Made by a program: the position numbers and the translations under genes. The notes below the pieces were generated by a model. The model did no database searches and was not told the origin of the DNA. It saw only the letters and a list, made by a program, of their open reading frames with translations. A stretch of DNA of 64,000 bases from Sulfitobacter mediterraneus (lineage in GTDB: Bacteria > Pseudomonadota > Alphaproteobacteria > Rhodobacterales > Rhodobacteraceae), in the NCBI RefSeq assembly GCF_016801775.1, contig NZ_CP069004.1, positions 1,612,001 through 1,676,000 on the forward strand. Reading direction: 5' to 3'. Below, in pieces: positions 34,944-42,969 of this stretch. The first letter of the stretch is position 1. Each line of letters begins with the position of its first letter.

Positions 34944-36577
34944 CCAAACCACTGCTAAAGGTACGCGGCCTCAAAATTGGCGCGACGATCTATCCACCCG
35001 GCGAACGGCCACGGGATATCGAAATTGTCCATGGCGTCGATTTCGATCTTGAGGCGGGCAAGGTGCTGGGCCTGATCGGCGAATCCGGCGCGGGCAAATC
35101 CACCATCGGTCTGGCCTCCATGGCCTATGGGCGGGGCGGTGTTGAGCTGACTGGCGGCGAGGTCTGGGTCAATGGCCGCGACATCCTGCAATCGGGTCTG
35201 CGCGATGTGCGCCGGTTGCGGGGCGCCGAGGTGACTTACGTGTCTCAATCGGCGGCGGCGTCCTTCAACCCCGCCAAGAAGATCATGGAACAGGTGACCG
35301 AGGCGGCAATCTTTCAAGGTAAATTCTCGCGCAAAGACGCCGAAGAACGGGCCGTGGAATTGTTTGCCAAGCTTGGCCTGCCGGACCCGGAAACCATCGG
35401 GAACCGGTATCCGCATCAGGTCTCGGGGGGACAGTTGCAACGCTGCATGACGGCGTTGGCGCTGTGTCCCGAGCCGGACATGGTGGTCTTTGACGAACCC
35501 ACCACCGCGCTGGATGTGACCACCCAAATCGACGTGTTGGCCGCGATCAAGGACGCCATCCGCGACACTGGTGTGGCAGCCCTTTATATCACGCATGATC
35601 TCGCCGTTGTGGCGCAGGTCAGTGATCACATCATGGTGCTGCAACAGGGCGAGATGGTGGAATACGGCACCACCGACCAGATCATCAACGCACCGCGTGA
35701 GGAATACACCAAGGCGCTGGTTTCTGTCCGGTCGATCAACCACGAAGAAAAAGTTCCCACCGACACGCCGCTGTTGCGGGTTGAGAATGTCACGGCCCGC
35801 TACAAAGGCACCAACTTTGACGTGCTCAAGGGCATCAACGTGGAGCTGCACCCCGGTCAAACACTGGCCGTGGTCGGGGAAAGCGGATCTGGCAAATCGA
35901 CCCTTGCGCGGGTGATCACCGGGCTTTTGCCTGCTTCGGACGGGCAGATCGTCTTTGACGATCACACGCTCACTCCCGATCTGGCCACCCGTCCGCTTGA
36001 GGATCTGCGCGAGTTGCAGATGATCTACCAGATGGCGGACACCGCGATGAACCCGCGCCAGACCGTTGGCACGATCATCGGCCGCCCGCTTGAGTTCTAC
36101 TTTGGCCTCAAGGGCAAGGAAAAGCAGACGCGTATTCAGGAACTTCTCGATGAGATCGAACTGGGCGAAGGCTTTCAGGATCGTTATCCGGCGGAGCTGT
36201 CCGGCGGTCAGAAACAACGTGTCTGCATCGCGCGGGCACTGGCGGCCAAACCCAAATTGATCATTTGCGACGAGGTCACATCGGCCCTCGATCCGCTGGT
36301 GGCGGACGGCATCCTCAAACTGCTTTTGAAACTGCAAAAGATCGAGGATGTCTCCTACCTGTTCATCACCCATGATCTGGCCACGGTCAAAGCGATTGCC
36401 GACAGTATTGCGGTGATGTTCCAAGGCGAGGTTGTCCGCTATGGACCAAAATCCCAAGTGCTGGCCCCGCCTTTTGATGACTATACAGACCTGCTGCTCA
36501 GCTCCGTTCCGGAGATGAAGCTTGGCTGGCTCGAAGACGTTCTGGCCCATCGCAAGATGGAAAGCGCCGGGAACTAA
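34940..36577 (+). CDS. Fused double ABC ATPase of the peptide importer
   Basis: 545 residues with two full ATPase domains, equivalent to DppD and DppF in one chain. Walker A motifs GESGAGKST (47-55) and GESGSGKST (313-321); signatures VSGGQLQR and LSGGQKQR; Walker B DEPTTALD and DEVTSALD. Start at 34940 overlaps the permease stop (ATGA). A fused ATPase is usual for a subset of these systems. Terminator just after. Confidence 0.95.
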   Translation: MTKPLLKVRGLKIGATIYPPGERPRDIEIVHGVDFDLEAGKVLGLIGESGAGKSTIGLASMAYGRGGVELTGGEVWVNGRDILQSGLRDVRRLRGAEVTYVSQSAAASFNPAKKIMEQVTEAAIFQGKFSRKDAEERAVELFAKLGLPDPETIGNRYPHQVSGGQLQRCMTALALCPEPDMVVFDEPTTALDVTTQIDVLAAIKDAIRDTGVAALYITHDLAVVAQVSDHIMVLQQGEMVEYGTTDQIINAPREEYTKALVSVRSINHEEKVPTDTPLLRVENVTARYKGTNFDVLKGINVELHPGQTLAVVGESGSGKSTLARVITGLLPASDGQIVFDDHTLTPDLATRPLEDLRELQMIYQMADTAMNPRQTVGTIIGRPLEFYFGLKGKEKQTRIQELLDEIELGEGFQDRYPAELSGGQKQRVCIARALAAKPKLIICDEVTSALDPLVADGILKLLLKLQKIEDVSYLFITHDLATVKAIADSIAVMFQGEVVRYGPKSQVLAPPFDDYTDLLLSSVPEMKLGWLEDVLAHRKMESAGN

Positions 36578-36589
36578 GACCAAAAGGAC

Positions 36590-36613
36590 AAGCCGGGCGC
36601 GTTTGCCCGGCTT
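36590..36613 (+). terminator. Rho-independent terminator after importer operon
   Basis: AAGCCGGGC / GCCCGGCTT with the six-base loop GCGTTT, followed by TGTTTGTTTTG. Nearly the same hairpin recurs at 38560. Confidence 0.88.
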
Positions 36614-36749
36614 TGTTTGTTTTGTGGCTGCTTTGACGGCACCCGCAATAGGCAAACCTCCGACCATCTTGCAATCAAAGATTGAACTTGCGATCAGCGC
36701 ATAGGGAGGTTAACAGGTTACTGTACACCCCTCAACGACAGGTAATTTC

Positions 36750-38501
36750 ATGTCACAATTCTTTATCTTTTCGGCGCCAGCTTTTGTGCGGCCCGTCTCA
36801 GACAATTACGTCGATCCAACAGGAACCTTCACCACATTCAACACGCATTTTTCCGCAACCGCAGTCACATTTGAAGCTTTGGGTGAAGCGGAATTGAAGA
36901 CCAGATTAACAGGGTCTTTTCAGCAAGACGGCGACGGCAGGATCACAGGCACCATCACCGGCATCAGAACGACGCTTGAGGAACCGTCCTATGTTTACGA
37001 AGGTGTCCCGATCGAGCAAACGGTTGTGCAGCTTGACGTCAATGGCGTTGATTTCAGTCACTACTCCAATGCCGTAGCCGGCAATGGCCAAGCCAATGAT
37101 CAGCCCTGGACCAACGAATTGGATGCGGCCTTTTTTGCCGGAGATGACGAAATCACCGTTGAGGCATTGTCCGATGGCACAACACCGCTTGTCGTAAACG
37201 GGCATGATGGCGATGACCGTATTCAGATCGAGCCTGAATTTTACGATTTTTTCGGCAATGTGTTGGTCAGCGATCAAATATTGCCAGATACTGACATCGA
37301 TCTCACCTATGTTGAACGTTGGAAGACATTTGCCCCCTCAGCGAATACCGTAATCGAAGGCGGTGCCGGTGACGATCATATCCGGTCCTCCATCGGTGAT
37401 GATACCGTGTTCGGGGGAAGCGGTGACGATTTCATTTTCTCGGATATCGGGCAAGATCGTCTATACGGCGGGCCAGGAAATGATGAACTGAGGTCAACCG
37501 AAAAAGGAATATTTGGCAGCGATGTGTCCGTGGGGGCAACAGCGGTTTATAACTATCCAAGCTCAAATTTTATCATAAATGTCGAGCAGAACGTCGCGAG
37601 GATTCATACAGAATTGCAGAGCATCGTGCCGCTTGACCACTACGAAGGCATCGGCCCTTCTGCATCGCTTGACACGGTATTGCTGATGCGAACCATCTCC
37701 GTCCAAGACAAAGTGGCGGACAGAGAAGGCTCAGACACCCTGTTCAACATTGATTTTCTGGAATTTCAGGACCGTACCATTGATCTAAATGAGCTGAGCA
37801 CCTTTCATTTCCATACCAACGATGAGGTGCATCACCTGACAGGAGACGCCACAGCCCTCAATATTGGCGCACTTCGCGATGCGGTTGAATTGAGTGACGC
37901 AGAAGCGCGCGAATTGGTTGAGATCTACACCGCGTTTTTCGACCGTGCGCCAGATGCTTTGGGTCTGTATTTCTGGGCGCAGCATGTGGTGAAGGGGATG
38001 TCTCTTGAAGAGGTCGCAGGGCATCTTGCCGCCTCTGTCGAGGCGCAGGCGTTGTTTCCGTTTGACGATGGTCCTGCGGCGTTCATTTCCGCCGTCTATC
38101 AAAACGTCCTGAACCGTGCACCGGATGCCGATGGCTTGGCGTTTTGGTCTGGCGTGCTGGAGGCGGGCCAGATCAGCCGTGGAGAATTGGTGCTTGAGAT
38201 CATCCGCGGCACCCGGGCCGAAGCTTCCACAGATGACAGTGCGGAAACCATATCCCAGCGGGTCACCGATGCGCTGTTTCTGGAGGCGAAGACCTATCTG
38301 GGTCTCTATTTTTCGGCCTACAAAGGAATGAGCAATGTCGATCATGCCGAAAACGTGTTCGAGACATTCGACGGCTCCGGTCAAAGCTTTGCCGAGGCGA
38401 AGACCTTGATCGAGGATTACCACGAAGCAGCGATGGACCCGGATACGGGCGAGTTGTTGATCACCATGGTGGGCATCACGGGCGGGATGTTTGACACGTA
38501 A
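36750..38501 (+). CDS. RTX-type calcium-binding protein with DUF4214 domain
   Basis: 583 residues, no Sec or Tat signal. Nonapeptide RTX repeats at about 208-251 (GGAGDDHI, DDTVFGGSGDDFIF, LYGGPGNDEL) bind Ca2+, and a DUF4214 region lies at about 390-470 with FFDRAPDALGLYFWAQHVVK and VLNRAPDADGLAFW. The C-terminal half is acidic, as in type I secreted proteins. No type I secretion genes are adjacent, so export would use machinery elsewhere. Flanked on both sides by near-identical terminators. Function unknown. Confidence 0.82.
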   Translation: MSQFFIFSAPAFVRPVSDNYVDPTGTFTTFNTHFSATAVTFEALGEAELKTRLTGSFQQDGDGRITGTITGIRTTLEEPSYVYEGVPIEQTVVQLDVNGVDFSHYSNAVAGNGQANDQPWTNELDAAFFAGDDEITVEALSDGTTPLVVNGHDGDDRIQIEPEFYDFFGNVLVSDQILPDTDIDLTYVERWKTFAPSANTVIEGGAGDDHIRSSIGDDTVFGGSGDDFIFSDIGQDRLYGGPGNDELRSTEKGIFGSDVSVGATAVYNYPSSNFIINVEQNVARIHTELQSIVPLDHYEGIGPSASLDTVLLMRTISVQDKVADREGSDTLFNIDFLEFQDRTIDLNELSTFHFHTNDEVHHLTGDATALNIGALRDAVELSDAEARELVEIYTAFFDRAPDALGLYFWAQHVVKGMSLEEVAGHLAASVEAQALFPFDDGPAAFISAVYQNVLNRAPDADGLAFWSGVLEAGQISRGELVLEIIRGTRAEASTDDSAETISQRVTDALFLEAKTYLGLYFSAYKGMSNVDHAENVFETFDGSGQSFAEAKTLIEDYHEAAMDPDTGELLITMVGITGGMFDT

Positions 38502-38559
38502 CTTGGAACGTCAACTTCACCCTGACGAACAGCGCGCCAATTGGCGTAAGATATGACAT

Positions 38560-38583
38560 AGGCCGGGCGCGATTGCCCGGCCT
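38560..38583 (+). terminator. Rho-independent terminator after RTX gene
   Basis: AGGCCGGGC / GCCCGGCCT with loop GCGATT, then TGTTTTTG. Close copy of the hairpin at 36590. Confidence 0.88.
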
Positions 38584-38602
38584 GTTTTTGTTTGGATCGC
38601 CT

Positions 38603-38639
38603 TGACATTATAAATGTCATTATGACATGCTTAATGTCA
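38603..38639. promoter_or_regulatory. Tandem MarR operator, two TGACAT-N5-ATGTCA sites
   Basis: Site 1 at 38603-38619 (spacer TATAA) and site 2 at 38623-38639 (spacer GCTTA). Both are perfect 6-bp inverted repeats with the same 5-base spacing, and their centres are exactly 20 bp apart, about two helical turns. A TTGACA -35 box at 38602-38607 overlaps site 1. Site 2 runs up to the start codon of the MarR gene, so autorepression is expected. Confidence 0.75.
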
Positions 38640-39091
38640 TGAATCACTTACATCATCTTTACCAGGTTATCTGGCAATCCCGCCCCCTGATGCAGGCTGC
38701 AGAAGCGGCGGTGGAACGCGGCCTCGAGGGCAGCGGGCTGACCGTTCGCATGCGCGCGGTGCTGGAAATCCTCGCAGATGGCGGCGCAGCGACGGTCCCC
38801 GAAATCGCGCAGCGTCTTGAGATCAAACGGCAATATGTACAGCTGATGATCAACGACACCCATGACGCCGGGTTCACTGAGGCGGTCCCGAACCCCCGTC
38901 ATCAACGCTCCAAGCTCATTGCCCTGACCGAGACCGGGCAGAGCCTTATTGCTCAGGTCATGCAGCGCGAGAAGGAATTGCTGAAAAGGATCGGTGGCGA
39001 TCTGCCTGATGAAGAGTTGGAGATCACACTCAGAACCATGCAGCAATTGATCGCGCGGCTAAAGTCCGCCACCGAGGAGAAGGCTCCGTGA
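38639..39091 (+). CDS. MarR-family transcriptional regulator
   Basis: 150 residues, winged HTH. Recognition region: LEGSGLTVRMRAVLEILADG, then ATVPEIAQRLEIKRQYVQLM and the wing AVPNPRHQRSKLIALTETG. The start could also be an ATG four codons earlier (38627), but that codon lies inside the operator. Regulates itself and the overlapping hydrolase gene, judging by the tandem operator. Ligand unknown. Confidence 0.9.
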   Translation: MNHLHHLYQVIWQSRPLMQAAEAAVERGLEGSGLTVRMRAVLEILADGGAATVPEIAQRLEIKRQYVQLMINDTHDAGFTEAVPNPRHQRSKLIALTETGQSLIAQVMQREKELLKRIGGDLPDEELEITLRTMQQLIARLKSATEEKAP

Positions 39092-39711
39092 CGGTTTTTC
39101 TTTCTGCTCTTGTCATTGGCGGTCTCACCCTATGGCTTCTTCACGGCATCAGGCTGATAAAACGGGTCAGTACCGGCCCTCTGGTTCGAGGGCAGTCCGA
39201 AACGGCACTTGTGATGATCGACCTGCAAACCGTCTTCTGGCAGGATGGCCCCTACAACGCAGATCAGAAGGCCAAGGCAGAAATCGCAATCTTGCATGCG
39301 GTGGAACGGGCCAAGGCCAATGGCATCCCCGTCATCGCCCTGCGGCAGGAATGGTCCATCCCCTCGACCAGAGTGATTGCACGCCTCACCATGAAGGGGG
39401 CTGCAGTGGCGGGCTCGGATGGCACCGAAATTGCCGGGCCCTTTGCGGGCAAGGCGGATCATACACTGGTCAAGCGGGTGCAGGACGGATTTGAAACGGG
39501 CGCACTTGACCCCTTGCTGAAAAAACTTGGGGTCGGCCATTTGCATGTGATGGGGCTGGATACCGCCTATTGCGTGGCCAAAACGGCGCTTGCCGCCCGC
39601 GCACGGGGGTATCAGGTGACAATTGACCGGCGGACGATCCTGGCCGGGGATCAAACGGCCGGGGAGAAAGCCCTGAAACAGCTTGAAGAAAACGGCGTTA
39701 CATTGATCTAG
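39088..39711 (+). CDS. Membrane-anchored isochorismatase-fold cysteine hydrolase
   Basis: 207 residues. The GTG start overlaps the MarR stop (GTGA), so both are co-translated. An N-terminal hydrophobic helix (VFLSALVIGGLTLWLLHGI, about 3-21) is unusual for this otherwise soluble fold. The catalytic triad is D45 in VMIDLQ, K129 in HTLVKRVQDGF and C162 in DTAYCVAKTA. Substrate unknown; other family members hydrolyse isochorismate, nicotinamide or other amides. Confidence 0.85.
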   Translation: MTVFLSALVIGGLTLWLLHGIRLIKRVSTGPLVRGQSETALVMIDLQTVFWQDGPYNADQKAKAEIAILHAVERAKANGIPVIALRQEWSIPSTRVIARLTMKGAAVAGSDGTEIAGPFAGKADHTLVKRVQDGFETGALDPLLKKLGVGHLHVMGLDTAYCVAKTALAARARGYQVTIDRRTILAGDQTAGEKALKQLEENGVTLI

Positions 39712-39717
39712 CCCGGA

Positions 39718-40944
39718 TCAGAAGGTCAGTTTCGCACCGATGATCAGCGTATGAGATTGTACCCCCGCATCGCCGACCGCCTTGGGCATGATCAGCGGCA
39801 CAAACCCGTCGTTGAACATGTATTCCGCGCCCAGCTTTAGATGCTTGCTCATGTCCACCTCAACGCCCAGCACAGCCTGATCCATCTTTTCCCACTCGGT
39901 GCCCTTGGCCCCCTGCACACCGCGGCTCAGCGATAGGGAATAGGTGGCGGGTTTGCCAAACAGCTCTGACCGGTAGCGGCCCTGAAGAGTCAATGCGCTG
40001 ACCTTATGGCCGGTCGCGGGCCAGATGCCGGTGGTCTTGGTGAACTCCGCCATCAGGTCATAGCGGTCTGCACTCAGCGTCGCGTTCATGTTATAGGCGC
40101 CATTCCACAAACGGGCGGTTCCGGCAGAGGGCGGATGATGGGCAATTGCGCTGTCATAGATCGTGCCCCGCAGATAACCACCGCCCAGTTGCAGTTGCAT
40201 CCCGCCCTTCAGGTCCACCCGGTGCGCGAGGTTGACCGCGTAATTCTCGTAATCGCCATCGTTGTCCGGGCTGTCCACGACCCGCAAACCGCGATGGCCA
40301 GGGATAAGGCTAAAGGCCAGATCGGTGTTCTTGCCCAGATAGCCGACTTCGATCACCGGATCTTTCGATTGCGCCCAAAAATAGTGATTGCTGTGCGAAT
40401 GGGTGAAGGGGGCATAGGTGGCAAAATTGCCAAAATTCACCGTCTTGCGCCCCACTGCCAAGTAAAACGGCGACCGGTCCAGATCGCCAAGCGCGACCCA
40501 GTATTTGCGCAGTTGCAGCGCATCCTGGCCGGGGTATTCGACTTCGGTATATTCAGCCTGGGCAAAGGCTGTGACCATCGGCAGCGCCAATGTGGCATGC
40601 ACGGTGGCCTCGTTCACCACGCCATAAACATCAGAGGTGCCGCTGGTGTGGGTCGGCGGCAGCCGCGACAGGATCGGGAATTTACCAGCGGTATTGGTGC
40701 GCTCGGCAATGATCGTGGCAAAAAGTCGCCCGCCAAAGGTCAGCGTGCCAATCTCGCCTGACTGCCGGGCCCGCAGGGCGATGCCCACCTTGCCCGTGAC
40801 GTCCCCCTGCCGGTCCAGCATCCGTTCCGAATAACGCAAGGAGGTGCCTGTGGGAGAATTGGCTTGGTCCGCCTCTCCCGGCTTTGCCCCTACAAGGAGA
40901 AAAACACCCGCCAAAGCAGCAGTAAACTTTTGAAAATGCGTCAT
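39718..40944 (-). CDS. Outer-membrane beta-barrel protein, LbtU/porin-like
   Basis: 408 residues with a signal peptide ending near EAD. The body consists of alternating amphipathic strands with aromatic girdle residues and ends in LIIGAKLTF, i.e. a terminal Phe as in outer-membrane barrels. Pattern and size resemble LbtU-like siderophore porins, but this is a weak assignment. A palindrome ATCACG-GTTT-CGTGAT lies 56 bases upstream of its start and could be an operator. Confidence 0.72.
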   Translation of the reverse strand: MTHFQKFTAALAGVFLLVGAKPGEADQANSPTGTSLRYSERMLDRQGDVTGKVGIALRARQSGEIGTLTFGGRLFATIIAERTNTAGKFPILSRLPPTHTSGTSDVYGVVNEATVHATLALPMVTAFAQAEYTEVEYPGQDALQLRKYWVALGDLDRSPFYLAVGRKTVNFGNFATYAPFTHSHSNHYFWAQSKDPVIEVGYLGKNTDLAFSLIPGHRGLRVVDSPDNDGDYENYAVNLAHRVDLKGGMQLQLGGGYLRGTIYDSAIAHHPPSAGTARLWNGAYNMNATLSADRYDLMAEFTKTTGIWPATGHKVSALTLQGRYRSELFGKPATYSLSLSRGVQGAKGTEWEKMDQAVLGVEVDMSKHLKLGAEYMFNDGFVPLIMPKAVGDAGVQSHTLIIGAKLTF

Positions 40945-40999
40945 GAAATGAACCCGCCCGATTTGATAACCGCCGAAAATACGGCAGTTTCATCAAATT

Positions 41000-41015
41000 A
41001 TCACGGTTTCGTGAT
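41000..41015. promoter_or_regulatory. Candidate operator upstream of barrel protein
   Basis: Perfect inverted repeat ATCACG-GTTT-CGTGAT. It lies in the divergent gap between the barrel gene (minus) and the phosphodiesterase gene (plus). The regulator is not identified. Confidence 0.35.
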
Positions 41016-41157
41016 CGACTGAATGACCAATTTTGCCACATGGCCCCTAAGTGGTAGGTGACGTGGGGCAAAGGTGATAAATTTGGCCCAACTGCCCCCT
41101 TTCTATTCAGAAATACATCTGTGATGGTTCTCAAAACCGCAAGCAATGAGGTGCCAC

Positions 41158-41994
41158 GTGGACAACAAACTTTTGCTGATCATTCTCGACGGCGTGCCCT
41201 ACCGCAACTGGCGCAGGCTGTTTGGCAATCTGGAAGGCTGGGTGGACAGTGGTGATGCGCGGGTCTGGAAGATCCGGTCGGTGCTGCCCTCCATTTCCGC
41301 CTCTTGCTATGCCTCGATCCACACCGGCGTTGCACCTGCGGTGCATGGCTGCACCGGCAATGGCAATGTCTTCCGCCTCAAGGAAAAAGACGTGTTCAGC
41401 CAGGTCCGCGAAGCGGGCGGCGTGACCGGCGCGGTCGCACACAGCTTTTGGTCAGAGTTCTTTAACCGCCATCCCTTCGATTATGTCCGTGATGTCGAAT
41501 ATGACGAACCGGACAGCGCCACGATCAACCACGGCCGATTTCACACCATGACTGGATACGGACAGACCAATCAGATGACCCCCTCTGATGTGGATCTCTT
41601 TGCCTCGCTGACCAACCTCTGCCTGCGCTTTGGTCTCAATTACGGCATGTTGCACACCTGCACGCTCGACAGTATGGGCCACAGGTTCTTTCACGAAAGC
41701 CAGGAAATGGATCATGCCTGTTTCGTGATGGACGAAATGCTGGCCCCGTTCATCCCCAAATGGCGGGCCGCTGGGTATGAGGTGATCGTGACCGCAGATC
41801 ACGGTCAGGACGCCCGCGGCCACCACGGCGGGCGCGACCCGCTGCAACAGGAGGCGGCGCTTTATTACTTTGGGCCGGCTGAGGGACCAGCAGAGGATAT
41901 AGTGATTGATCAATTGCAGCTGGCACCAACGATCCTGCACAGGCTCGGCGCACCGATTGCTGACACGATGAAAGCCAAGAGGTTTTTGTCCTAA
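41158..41994 (+). CDS. Alkaline-phosphatase-superfamily phosphodiesterase/nucleotide pyrophosphatase
   Basis: 278 residues. Metal ligands and nucleophile are visible: D in LIILDGVPY, the Ser/Thr region in PSISASCYASIHTG, the D-H pair in TLDSMGHRFF and VIVTADHGQDARGHHGG. No signal peptide. The GTG at 41158 has GAGGTG five bases upstream; an ATG four codons earlier is an alternative. Substrate unknown. Confidence 0.85.
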   Translation: MDNKLLLIILDGVPYRNWRRLFGNLEGWVDSGDARVWKIRSVLPSISASCYASIHTGVAPAVHGCTGNGNVFRLKEKDVFSQVREAGGVTGAVAHSFWSEFFNRHPFDYVRDVEYDEPDSATINHGRFHTMTGYGQTNQMTPSDVDLFASLTNLCLRFGLNYGMLHTCTLDSMGHRFFHESQEMDHACFVMDEMLAPFIPKWRAAGYEVIVTADHGQDARGHHGGRDPLQQEAALYYFGPAEGPAEDIVIDQLQLAPTILHRLGAPIADTMKAKRFLS

Positions 41995-42012
41995 AGGTTT
42001 GATCTGGTGGGG

Positions 42013-42969
42013 TTACTTCCCCGCCGGCTCCGCATCATAGGGCCATTGCCCCTGCCCCAGTGCCGCCACTGCATCAATCACCCGATCAAAAAACGCAGCC
42101 GCACGGACCGAACAGGACCGCGCGCGCAGACAGGCATGCACCATGCCATCCATGTTGAACCACACCGCCTTGCCGCCCGCACCTTGCACCGCATCGCGAT
42201 ACGCACCGCCATCGCTTGACAACGGATCACATTGCGCGGTGATCAGGACGGTTGGCGGCAACCCACCAAAATCGCTGTCATGCAAAGGTGCAAACCGCGG
42301 ATCACCTTTTGGCGGCTCCAACCCTCCCGTGCGCACGGTACGGTAAAACGCCATATCCGCGACCGTGAGCTGCGGCGCATTGGCATGCTCTACGTAGGAT
42401 CCCTGCCCCCAATCGCCGCCCAGCCCGGGATAGATCAACACCTGCCCTCTGACCCGCCCGTCAATACGGCCCCGCGCATGATGGGCCATCGCCGCCGCCA
42501 AATTGCCGCCAGCGCTGTCGCCGCAAAGGATCAGATCACCGTCAAACGCGTCTGAAATGGCCGAGAAGGCCGCCCAGGCATCGTTGAAACAGCCCGGAAA
42601 AGTCACATCCGGCGCGAGACCATAGTCCACCGAAATCACCCGGTATCCGGTGCGTTTGCAGATCTCGGCACAGACATCATCGTGGCTGTCCAGACTGCCC
42701 ACGACAAAGCCGCCACCGTGGTAGTAAACCACCGTCACCGCGCTGTCTGACACCTCATAGCGGCGGCAGGGCACGCCGCCGTAAGGTTCATCCGTGACCG
42801 TGACACCCTCCGGACGCCCCTGATAAAAGATCGCGCACATGTCGTCATAGAGGCGCCGCTGATCCTCTATCGTCATTTCAACCGCATCGGGCGGATAGGC
42901 CGCGTCGAGCCGGGCCATATAGGCCCAGGTCTCTGCATCGATCAGCGATTGATAATCGGGGGGGCTCAC
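42013..42969 (-). CDS. HSL-family alpha/beta hydrolase (esterase)
   Basis: 318 residues from a GTG at 42969; upstream TTG at 42981 is the only other start. Oxyanion-hole HGGG in VVYYHGGGFVVGS and nucleophile in LCGDSAGGNLA identify the hormone-sensitive lipase family, usually ester hydrolases. The GTG overlaps the acyl-CoA synthetase stop (GTGA), so the two are coupled, suggesting release and activation of a carboxylic acid. Confidence 0.85.
   Translation of the reverse strand: MSPPDYQSLIDAETWAYMARLDAAYPPDAVEMTIEDQRRLYDDMCAIFYQGRPEGVTVTDEPYGGVPCRRYEVSDSAVTVVYYHGGGFVVGSLDSHDDVCAEICKRTGYRVISVDYGLAPDVTFPGCFNDAWAAFSAISDAFDGDLILCGDSAGGNLAAAMAHHARGRIDGRVRGQVLIYPGLGGDWGQGSYVEHANAPQLTVADMAFYRTVRTGGLEPPKGDPRFAPLHDSDFGGLPPTVLITAQCDPLSSDGGAYRDAVQGAGGKAVWFNMDGMVHACLRARSCSVRAAAFFDRVIDAVAALGQGQWPYDAEPAGK

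Noticed and set aside
34955..36667. 570-codon open frame on the minus strand
   Set aside because: It lies wholly opposite the double ABC ATPase gene and has no recognisable domain. High GC third positions make such long antisense frames common here.
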